Positions 54,935 to 64,000 of a DNA stretch of 64,000 nucleotides are shown here, piece after piece. The notes below the pieces were generated by a model, which was not told the DNA's origin, made no database searches, and worked only from the letters and a program-made list of their open reading frames with translations. A program made the translations under genes and the position numbers. Positions within the stretch are counted from its first letter, which is position 1, and each line of letters starts with the position of its first letter. This stretch comes from Protopterus annectens (lineage: Eukaryota > Chordata > Ceratodontiformes > Protopteridae), in the NCBI RefSeq assembly GCF_019279795.1, contig NC_056748.1:704100595-704164594 (forward strand). The letters are read 5' to 3'.

Positions 54935-55793
54935 AACCTGTCAGAGATGCACTTATCTAGCCAAACTGGAGATAAAGCTCTCTCTCCAACCAAGACTGAA
55001 CTTTGCAGTCAAGAGGAGAAGGTAAACATTTACACCACACCACACTCATCACATAGTCTCACTAAATCTACACCACCAAAATCCACGCATAGTAACACAA
55101 AAACATTCGCGGAGGCTCTCAGTAATAATCTGTCTAAGCAACAGAGACCTCCAAAGCAGAAACGCAAGCAACCTCCATCCCCAACACAACCCAAATGACA
55201 CATAGCCCACAGACTCAGTGTGCCACTCAACCACAGCCAATAAGGCAAAACAACGTATCCAACACACTAGTCATAGGTGACTCTATAGTCAGGTACACTG
55301 ATGTCCCACTCACCAGGCTAAACAAGGAGAAGGTTACTGTCATCTGCCTGTCAGATGCCAGGATCCGCCACATAACCCACACACTCAGGTCACTCCACAA
55401 CAAGTACAAATATGACTCTGTCATTGTCCATGTTGGTGTGAATGACCTGAGATGTACCTCCCTGGACTACATGAAAAGAGACATGGAAGAGCTCTCTGAT
55501 CTTGTAGCCCAGGCAGGTATGACCCTAGCCCTGAGTAGCATTCTGCCATCACCCAGAATGATACCGCAGTACAAGGATAAATGATTGACTTCAACAATTG
55601 GCTAAGCTTCTGGTGTCATTCTAAGGGGATCCAGTATCTGTTTGCTTGGGATGACATGGTCGACAGACCACAATGCTTTGCCACAGATGGCCTGCACCTG
55701 TCGCCCCTGGGATTCCGGATACTGGCTAAGGCTCTTGCTGCCCCTATAGTGCCTTTTTTGGGCAAGGTTCAAATGGCAAATTTGCCACCATAA
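54935..55793 (+). pseudogene. CR1 ORF1 pseudogene (copy 6)
   Basis: The N-terminal linker is at 54947-55198. The SGNH blocks follow at 55195-55584: TLVIGDSIVRYTDVPLTRL, VHVGVNDLRC and LDYMKRDMEEL. The last block, DGLHLSPLGFRI, is at 55581-55793. A frameshift at about 55195 and another near 55580 (AAGGATAAATGATTG) break the frame, and the first CxxC pair is missing. All three catalytic blocks retain their expected residues, unlike copies 1 and 4. Confidence 0.82.
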
Positions 55794-55799
55794 CATGGA

Positions 55800-57128
55800 C
55801 AGGCAAGCAAAAACTGAGGGTAATGATACTCAATACTAGAAGTCTAAATCTCAAAATGCACTCACTCGAGGCACTCCTTAAAATGGAGAACATAGATATC
55901 TGTGCAGTGACTGAGACCTGGTTCAAGGCTCCAGAGAGCACCCCTGCACTTTTTGGCCATGTAATCTGGACCGAAACACCAAAGACGGAGGTGTGTCCTT
56001 ATTCATTAATGATATCCACACCTCCAGGCTAGGTGCTCCGCATAATGCATCCGAGGTTATCCAAGTGCAATTAACTCTGGGCAAAACTGCAATCCAAATT
56101 GTGGCTTGCTACAGATCCCCCAGCAAGCCCCAGGATCCCCACTCCTCTTTTCTTGATGTACTGGAAAATATTAGGGTTCAACCAAACACACTAATAATGG
56201 GCGACTTCAAATACTCCACCATTAACTGGGAAAATGACTTATTTACCAACTCCTTAGCTCAATGCTTTTTGGAATTCATAAACTCCAATGCTCTGGATCA
56301 ACTTATCCACCCCACACCAGGGGCAACAATATCCTAGACCTAGTCATTGCCAACATGAGTGACCAGTGTTCCACACCTGAAGTCAACTCCTCGTTGGTCC
56401 GATCCAACCATAAGCTAATCGCCCTTGATATCCACATCCCGCCTCCACCCCCCATTAAGGAAACCATGGTAAAAAAATTCTCCAAAGCCAACTTCGTACT
56501 TATTAAGACAGAAGTGGTGAACTTCATGACACCCATGCAGATGGACAATACAGTTACAACTGCTGAATCCTACACAAATGCACTCTATAAACACTTACGA
56601 GTGCATGGATCGTGCTATCCCAAACAGAACCAAGAAGCTATCCTCCAAAAAAAGGAAGCCAATCTGTTGGTCCCCTGCCATAAACAAACTGTACAACAGA
56701 AGGAAGACTCTGTTGCAAAAGAGAGTAAAATCCCATGAGTGGAGGAGCTCCCTGGTCAGCCTCAGTAAGAAGCTGAGATCCCTTGTAAGATCCTCCAAAG
56801 CCAGCTACAAAAACAAAATTGCCACTAATTCTAAGGCAACCACAAAGCATTCTACTGAATGGCACACAGCAACAGTTATCCCACTCCACAAAGGGGGAGC
56901 CACCATTGATCCCGGGAACTATCGCCCTATTAGCTTGATGAGACTGGTTTGCAAGGCCATGGAATGTATCATCATGGAACTCATAAACAAAGACATTGGT
57001 AACCTCAAAACTCTGGACCCCACCCAGTTCGGGTTTGTGAAAGGCAGATCATGTCTCCTGAACCTGATCAACTTCTTTGAGGCAGTCACCAAAGCCATAG
57101 ACGAGGGTAAGGTGGTTCACACAGCCTA
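55800..57128 (+). pseudogene. CR1 ORF2 pseudogene (copy 6) with internal deletion
   Basis: Endonuclease blocks: LNTRSLNLKMHSLE and VTETWFKAPEST at 55823-56032, CYRSPSKPQDPHSSFLD and MGDFKYSTINWE at 55993-56337, then SNHKLIALD in 56262-56738. The linker and RT fingers are fused at about 56850: KATTKHST joins directly to EWHTATVIPLHKGG. TQFGFVKGRSCLLNLINFF follows, with a stop near 57128 just before motif A. Frames change at least three times. Confidence 0.82.
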
Positions 57129-57172
57129 GCTTGACCTCGCCAAAGCTTTCGACACCATCCCCCATTCTGTTA

Positions 57173-57520
57173 TTATATTACAGAGACATCAGTGGTTCAA
57201 ATTCATAGTTTAAACTAATGAACTTTGTAACATGTTCAATTAAATAAATGAGGCCTAAGAAAAAAAACACACACGTTTAGTCAGCATTGTTTGCACATTT
57301 GTTTATCTATCTGTTTATTTCTTATTTGCTTACCAAGTAGATATCATTATCAGAGCAATTTCTTTCTTTTTTTTTTTTGGTGGGAGGGGGCAGGAAGCCA
57401 ATGCCTATAACATAGTGGAGTAATGGTACTTTGTGATCAAAACCGAGTTATAATAAAAAGAAAAAATGAGACGTAAATGGTTTAGGTCTAACAGATGTAA
57501 CTAAGCACAAAACAAATAGT
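57173..57520. other. Unannotated DNA
   Basis: A T11-G-rich run near 57368 resembles the T/G tract near 23480. No gene. Confidence 0.35.
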
Positions 57521-59379
57521 ATGCACCAGTTACGCTATGTAAAGATGAGTAATTAAAAGTATAACTGGTAGTTATCAGAACTGGATGCACCAGTTATGCT
57601 ATGTAAAGATGAGTAATTAAAAGTTTAACTGGTAGTTATCAGAACTGGATGCACCAGTTACGCTATGTAAAGATGAGTAATTAAAAGTTTAACTGGTAGT
57701 TATCAGAACTGGATGCACCAGTTACGCTATGTAAAGATGAGTAATTAAAAGTTTAACTGGTAGTTATCAGAACTGGATGCACCAGTTACGCTATGTAAAG
57801 ATGAGTAATTAAAAGTTTAACTGGTAGTTATCAGAACTGGATGCACCAGTTACGCTATGTAAAGATGAGTAATTAAAAGTTTAACTGGTAGTTATCAGAA
57901 CTGGATGCACCAGTTACGCTATGTAAAGATGAGTAATTAAAAGTTTAACTGGTAGTTATCAGAACTGGATGCACCAGTTACGCTATGTAAAGATGAGTAA
58001 TTAAAAGTTTAACTGGTAGTTATCAGAACTGGATGCACCAGTTACGCTATGTAAAGATGAGTAATTAAAAGTTTAACTGGTAGTTATCAGAACTGGATGC
58101 ACCAGTTACGCTATGTAAAGATGAGTAATTAAAAGTTTAACTGGTAGTTATCAGAACTGGATGCACCAGTTACGCTATGTAAAGATGAGTAATTAAAAGT
58201 TTAACTGGTAGTTATCAGAACTGGATGCACCAGTTACGCTATGTAAAGATGAGTAATTAAAAGTTTAACTGGTAGTTATCAGAACTGGATGCACCAGTTA
58301 CGCTATGTAAAGATGAGTAATTAAAAGTTTAACTGGTAGTTATCAGAACTGGATGCACCAGTTACGCTATGTAAAGATGAGTAATTAAAAGTTTAACTGG
58401 TAGTTATCAGAACTGGATGCACCAGTTACGCTATGTAAAGATGAGTAATTAAAAGTTTAACTGGTAGTTATCAGAACTGGATGCACCAGTTACGCTATGT
58501 AAAGATGAGTAATTAAAAGTTTAACTGGTAGTTATCAGAACTGGATGCACCAGTTACGCTATGTAAAGATGAGTAATTAAAAGTTTAACTGGTAGTTATC
58601 AGAACTGGATGCACCAGTTACGCTATGTAAAGATGAGTAATTAAAAGTTTAACTGGTAGTTATCAGAACTGGATGCACCAGTTACGCTATGTAAAGATGA
58701 GTAATTAAAAGTTTAACTGGTAGTTATCAGAACTGGATGCACCAGTTACGCTATGTAAAGATGAGTAATTAAAAGTTTAACTGGTAGTTATCAGAACTGG
58801 ATGCACCAGTTACGCTATGTAAAGATGAGTAATTAAAAGTTTAACTGGTAGTTATCAGAACTGGATGCACCAGTTACGCTATGTAAAGATGAGTAATTAA
58901 AAGTTTAACTGGTAGTTATCAGAACTGGATGCACCAGTTACGCTATGTAAAGATGAGTAATTAAAAGTTTAACTGGTAGTTATCAGAACTGGATGCACCA
59001 GTTACGCTATGTAAAGATGAGTAATTAAAAGTTTAACTGGTAGTTATCAGAACTGGATGCACCAGTTACGCTATGTAAAGATGAGTAATTAAAAGTTTAA
59101 CTGGTAGTTATCAGAACTGGATGCACCAGTTACGCTATGTAAAGATGAGTAATTAAAAGTTTAACTGGTAGTTACATCAGAACTGGATGCACCAGTTACG
59201 CTATGTAAAGATGAGCAATTAAAAGTTTAACTGGTAGTTATCAGAACTGGATGCACCAGTTACGCTATGTAAAGATGAGTAATTAAAAGTTTAACTGGTA
59301 GTTATCAGAACTGGATGCACCAGTTACGCTATGTAAAGATGAGTAATTAAAAGTTTAACTGGTAGTTATCAGAACTGGA
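57521..59379. repeat. 64-bp minisatellite, 29 units
   Basis: ATGCACCAGTTACGCTATGT starts each unit; spacing is 64 bases and the span equals 29 units plus 2 bases. The interior units are essentially identical. The first two units (ATAACTGG, TTATGCTATG) and one near the right end (GTTACATCAG, +2 bases; GAGCAATT) differ. The array therefore grew or was homogenised recently from the inside. Confidence 0.97.
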
Positions 59380-60689
59380 TGACACCATCCTTAATCTCTT
59401 CCATATTATGAGCAATGTTTGCAATAAGTTAGGGCATATATTATCTATTAGTTATAGGGATATAGGTAAGGAAAGCGGAGAGGAAGCCAAAGTTGGTTAA
59501 GTGAAGATTTGCTAACAGTAATCCGCAATGTTCAATGTTGGCTTGAATTTACATTCTTTTATTCTTTTGAACCTTAATGGAGAGTTGATTTTTCTGTAAG
59601 AACAAAAGACAAAAATCATTGAAATTGGTAGGGAGGTACAAAAACTGTGGCACTGGATTTGATAGAAAAAAAAAGGTACATGAAGCAGAAATTGTTTTGA
59701 GGATATATAGTTGCATGTGAGTTTGTACAATATGAACAGCTGTATGAAAGGTAGTGGTGGGATACTGTATATGAGAGAAAAAGCAAATGAGGGTCAGAGG
59801 TAGGCAGAAGATGTGTTAAGGAAAACCACACACTGACTTTAACTTTTGTAATATATCTGTGTACTAGGTGATTCAGTGCATTATCGGTAAATGCTAAAGA
59901 ACATTAGATGTGAGTTTGCCACATTTATAAGCTCAACAGAGTGTAAACTTGTATTTATGAAAAATCTAACAAAATGTTAGCAGGCAGTAAAGGATATAGA
60001 GATAAACTCAAAATTATATGAACCAGCTTCTACAGATACAGGAAATCAACAGTAGTGAAAGATGGAAAAAAAAAAGAAATACAGCTATATTAGTAATATG
60101 AGTGCATGAGAAGAAAACCAACAAAGATGGAGAAGCTAATTATATCATTTTGATTGGAAGGGAATGGCTTATGCTAGAATGAACAAAGTTAGATGACCAC
60201 TGCATGCAGAAGCTGGTATACCTGGCTTAATTTTTAATGGAGAAGTTCAGACCTATAGGTCTGCAGGTTAGGGATAGTCCTAATACAGACAAAAAACTTA
60301 TCCCACACTGCTGGACTGAACATAAAGTAGGCATGTTCACTTGGACATAGTTTGCTGACAGGCATGTTCCGCAAAATGGCAATGTTTTTGTTTTATGTGA
60401 GTGAGAAGAACCCCTCCATTTGGCTCAGCTTTTGTACAGGAATAATGTGAGCAACAAAGAACATAAAAATAAAATAAAAACTCGACTGACCGGTAGCCAC
60501 CCTTTAGTGTGAAAAGTGTGACAGTACTAGCTACTATACATGTCAGAAGTAAGAGCACTGCATACTTTGACAGGTGAAACCTGCAGAGTGTGCACCTTCC
60601 TATAGCAGGCATAAATGATGAGGGTGACATTACACTCAGTCTATGGCATATTTATTTAACATTTGTCTACTGGGAAAGTCTGACTTGGA
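59380..60689. other. Unannotated AT-rich DNA
   Basis: Short minus-strand frames lack domain motifs. No repeat structure noticed. Confidence 0.4.
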
Positions 60690-60895
60690 ACAAAGCCAAT
60701 TTTCAGTGGAGGCCTTGGGTGAAATGCTCCAGACGCATATCTTTGTAATGTGGAGGAAACTGGCGCACCCGAGGAAACCCACATGGATGCAGAGAGGACA
60801 TGCAGACTCCACACAGAAGACACCTCAGAGAGAATCAAACCAGGGAACCTCTTGCTGTGAGGCAATAATGCAACCGCTGCACCACTGCACCATCC
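60690..60895 (-). mobile_element. tRNA-headed SINE with V-domain-like core
   Basis: Read from 60895 leftwards, GGTGCAGTGGTGCAGCGGTT is the head with its A box, CTGGTTTGATTCTC the B box, and GTGGAGTCTGCATGTCC, CATGTGGGTTTCCTCGGG the conserved core. The left part after ACATTACAAAGATATGCG diverges, and the tail is not clear. Confidence 0.75.
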
Positions 60896-62102
60896 AATGA
60901 AACCCTTTGCAAGGAACAGCAAAGTTCTCGCTTCCAGAAGCCTGTAATGAAGGCAGAGAATACTTGTTGGCTGACTGTGTAGCAATGCTTTCTGTGTTGA
61001 TACTGTAATGGGTAAGGGACAGACTCAACAAACCCCTTGACATTTGAAAGTTTGTTTTCTAATGGGTGAAACTTTAGTGTATGTTTGTAGAATTTGATGG
61101 AAGTCTACCTAGTTTTACCCTAAAGCTCTTTTCACAGGAAGTAGTCCTTGAATCATGACACAATACCAGATCCAAAACTTAGTTTAGAGAATATCTGACA
61201 TAAAAGTTAATGGTTAAGCATGTGAAGGCGATTATAGCTAATCTAATCTCATCTCTGATTGTGATTCCAGGAATGAAATTATTCACAAGTCAGAAGCCGT
61301 TTATTTTGCAGCTGTCCACAAACATGCTGGCACTTTAGAGCATTCTTTGTAACATTATTGTAGGCTACATTCAAAAGAGTTTGTAGTGAAGCTAAAATCT
61401 TACTTAATTTTATGGCACTATACAACCATGTGATATAATATGTATAGTAAAGGAATCTGCATATCTAGTTCACAAACATTCAGTTGTTATTCAGGCTCAC
61501 ACTATGAGCCTCCGCTATTTAAGTCACTAACAACTGTATTAATCACAGGCAACTTAAACCATGCAATGTTATGTTATAATTAAGTTATTATTAGAAATGT
61601 GAATTGATAGTAACAGTTTACTGTTTTTGTGGAGGAATAGCAATGGGTTAGCTGAAACTGGGGAACTAGTTAGATTTTGCAGTATAGAACTGATTGGGTG
61701 ATTCAGTATGTAATGTTTTTAAACTTGTTGGGTAATGCATATCTGTACCAAACTGATGCAGGAAATGCCAAAGTAGTATCCAGAATTCCATGGACCAGGG
61801 AAGTGTACATAGACCTTATTTTGATCTTTTATCTGTGATTTTTCAGGAAAAGTCAGTAAAATTATGTTTGTTCACTGACTAATAGTTTGTGGATATGTAA
61901 TTGTGACCATATTCCTGTTAATATTGTTGGCATTATTCCTGTTTCAGTTTCCCTTCCGTCTTCCCTCTGTAATCTCACCACCAGATCTGTCTTCTTTACC
62001 ATCAGTTATGTAGAGCTGTATAGTTGTAGCCATTGATGATACAAGCCTTTGTTCATGCTTTTTTATCTTTGAACAGCCACATTATTTTATATTTTTTAGG
62101 TC
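60896..62102. other. Unannotated AT-rich DNA
   Basis: Nothing recognised. Confidence 0.4.
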
Positions 62103-62118
62103 GACCTTGGATGTGTTT

Positions 62119-62349
62119 GTACTGCGGTGGTGGTGCTGCGGTAGCGTTGTCGCCTCACACTAAGACGTTGTCCTGTTCGATTCTCAGCTAGAGCGTCTTT
62201 CTTGTGGAGACATGCGTGAATGGCCGTACCTTCATTGAAGGTTGTGCGTCATAGCTGGCAACTTGGCACGTAAAAATCTACTGCCAATCATTAGCGGACC
62301 GGAGTTCCGCTGTGGCGTCCCCTAACCGGGAAAAGCCGAAAGACCCAAA
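62119..62349 (+). mobile_element. Full-length L2-tailed SINE (copy C) with 16-bp TSD
   Basis: The head GCGGTGGTGGTGCTGCGGTA and B box GTTCGATTCTCAGC are better preserved than in copy A. The 3' part ends GGAAAAGCCGAAAGACCC. GACCTTGGATGTGTTT (62103-62118) and GACCTTGCATGTGTTT (62350-62365) differ at one base. Confidence 0.9.
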
Positions 62350-62365
62350 GACCTTGCATGTGTTT

Positions 62366-64000
62366 AATACTGAGGTGTGCTTTCTCTACAGATCCCCTAA
62401 TGTGTTTGGGGTGTCAAATGTTTACCTCTTTATTGGTCTCTAATCTGACTGATGGCCTTCCTGTTGCACGGGGTAAATTTATCAGGACAAAGAGCATCAT
62501 ATGTGTGTATTTTATTACCATGGCTGTTTGATATACATTCTACAGCTTGCTTTATGTGGACTTTAGTGAAGTGTTGTTTGCATTTCTTGTGTCTTTCCTT
62601 CATGGGCCTCTTCTGAAAGTGATACAGAAAAACAAACAATCAAAGAAATGGATAGACAAATAGCTAACCAAATGAAAAATGCCTGGATTTCTTCAAACAA
62701 CTAACCAAAGAAGTATCCAGGCATATACCATATAAACCACAGTGCTTTAGGCAATGAGGTGTGCTAGAACTTATTTTTTTAACTTTCATACTTATCATAT
62801 TTTTTGTTATATGATTACATGTTTTGCTTAAGACTTTGACTTTTCAGAATACCATGCTTTGTTAAATTACTTTTTTTAATTGTTGTTTTTGTTTTTTCTT
62901 AAGATTGTTATTTCACAAGTTTTTTTTTATTAAGTAATAAAAAGATAGAAAAGGTATTACTGCCCAGAGTCTACATTCTAGAGGTGGTCGTCCAGTTCAA
63001 TATACCCCTGCTTGAATGCAGTGCACATGTGATAGTTGAAGATATACTATCTGGTTATGTTATCTTTCAGATAAAGTATTAAATTTACTTCATTGAATCA
63101 GCTGTTGTTTTGATAGCATTATGGTGTGTGTATTTTTACTGAGGTTAAGAAATCCAAGGTACCTCTGGGAAATAAAACACGTCTATCAAGGTGTTCAAGC
63201 CGACTTTATGTACATTCAGACGACATACAAGTACTGATATGCAAAGCAGATAGTATGACACATTAGGAAACTTTATAGCCAGCTTAAACATTGTGTATGA
63301 TGTGGCTTTTTAAACTGTATCAGAAGCTTTCTATACAAATACTTTGTTTTCATCTACATTCTATTTGGGAGCAATGGAGATTCTGTAAGAAAATTCACCA
63401 CGCGGCTGTCTGACTTCAACCACATAACACTTATTCATAGAGGACCTCATCTGTTATATTTACTGTAGAGCAATAGGTGATCTGATGTCTTAGGAGATAG
63501 TAATCGTACACATTTCAAGAAATGAAGCTGGACAGTTAAAGAACAGCAATGGCGGTGGTATAAATCAAATTGCATTCATTATCTGCTGAGCTTTTGCCAC
63601 ACAGTGTACACAAGAAAAAATGTATTAGAGCAACACATTAAATGTAATTCCTGGATTGGATACAGAGGGACATGCGTGAGTATGCATATTAAGGATGGAA
63701 GCAAAGCTTGAATATGCATTTTGAAATTCACTGTTTTTGCAGATTATTGTCTAGTAACTGCCTGGTTATGTAACCTTGGAAAATAAACCAATATGTTTAT
63801 ATCCATTATACTAACCCTTCAGCATCCATCTAACTGCTACCAAATATGCAAATATTAATCCTACTTTTTACTTTAAACTGATTATGTTTGCTGGTATGTA
63901 TGTATGTATGTAAACTGTATAATTAATTCTTACTTTGAAATGAAATATTATTCATCCTATGGCTGAAAAGTATGTGTAGTACAGGCATGAAACATCTTAT
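62366..64000. other. Unannotated AT-rich DNA to the window edge
   Basis: A (GTAT)n run of about five units lies at 63893-63911. No gene or paired termini were seen. Confidence 0.4.

Larger units (their letters stand above)
54935..57172 (+). mobile_element. CR1 copy 6: 5'-truncated, internally deleted, 3'-truncated
   Basis: Homology begins inside ORF1 at CQRCTYLAKL (second CxxC pair), runs through ORF1 and the ORF2 endonuclease, jumps about 345 bases near 56850, continues through the RT fingers, and stops at AKAFDTIPHS near 57170. The 3' half of the RT and the octamer tail are absent. Its end lies about 350 bases before the 64-bp minisatellite. Confidence 0.87.

Noticed and set aside
338..59379. 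CRISPR-like arrays at 0.3, 42.9, 43.5, 47.7 and 57.5 kb
   Set aside because: The units are directly tandem with no unique spacers and sit in vertebrate retroelement-rich DNA; they are minisatellites.
18960..62175. tRNA genes
   Set aside because: The A-box and B-box matches are SINE heads; none folds into a full cloverleaf with an anticodon arm and they continue into SINE bodies.

Overview
This window is repeat-dominated, non-coding DNA from a large vertebrate genome. The evidence is several CR1-clade LINEs with an SGNH-hydrolase ORF1, a Penelope-like element (PLE) with a GIY-YIG nuclease, tRNA-headed SINEs ending in an L2-like tail, small hAT-like and other palindromic DNA elements, long (CA)n/(TA)n/(TG)n microsatellites and large minisatellites. 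I recognise no host exon, rRNA, genuine tRNA or bacterial-type gene. The mixture of CR1, L2-type tails, V-domain-like SINEs and PLEs suggests a giant-genome fish or amphibian lineage. A lungfish is my first guess and a salamander or caecilian the alternative; the sequence alone does not settle it.

Layout. 0.3-1.3 kb: 73-bp minisatellite with a three-unit higher-order pattern. 1.84-5.7 kb: near full-length but decayed CR1 on the minus strand. 5.7-7.5 kb: a second LINE lineage on the plus strand, split by a 765-bp hAT-like element that carries its own multi-hairpin minisatellite. 7.66-9.29 kb: three tandem ~600-bp repeats. 9.55-17.75 kb: one decayed minus-strand CR1 broken by a ~1.7-kb insertion and by a 3.0-kb head-to-head PLE with a hammerhead ribozyme motif. 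17.8-19.0 kb: two SINEs. 24.4-29.6 kb: CR1 3' fragment, RTE-like LINE remnant with an inserted palindromic element, and SINE pieces. 29.75-30.42 kb: a second head-to-head PLE 3'-end pair with another hammerhead-like motif. 31.3-32.5 kb: 5' part of a CR1. 33.5, 40.6 and 62.1 kb: full-length copies of one SINE family with target-site duplications (TSDs). 40.4-41.9 kb: two inverted-repeat elements. 42.85-48.08 kb: three adjacent minisatellites (about 65 bp x5, 65 bp x61, 55 bp x6-7). 48.49-52.46 kb: the best-preserved CR1, with an intact ORF1 and an ORF2 whose reverse transcriptase is nearly open. 53.6-53.96 kb: palindromic element. 54.9-57.17 kb: CR1 with internal and 3' deletions. 57.5-59.4 kb: 64-bp minisatellite x29. 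59.4-64 kb: mostly unannotated AT-rich sequence with two SINEs.

How the pieces relate. Nothing here forms an operon or a host pathway. The logic is transposition: CR1 encodes an ORF1 protein (CxxC pairs plus SGNH esterase fold) and an ORF2 protein (APE endonuclease plus reverse transcriptase), and its 3' ends share a stem-loop and an octamer tail that the reverse transcriptase probably recognises. SINEs and short DNA elements depend on enzymes encoded elsewhere. Nested insertions with readable TSDs give a relative order: the PLE landed inside a CR1 ORF1, the hAT-like element inside a LINE reverse-transcriptase gene, the GRGTCTATAT element inside the RTE-like LINE, and a SINE inside an inverted-repeat element. 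The most informative observations are the hammerhead ribozyme motifs in the PLE ends, one of which has lost its catalytic core in the opposite arm.
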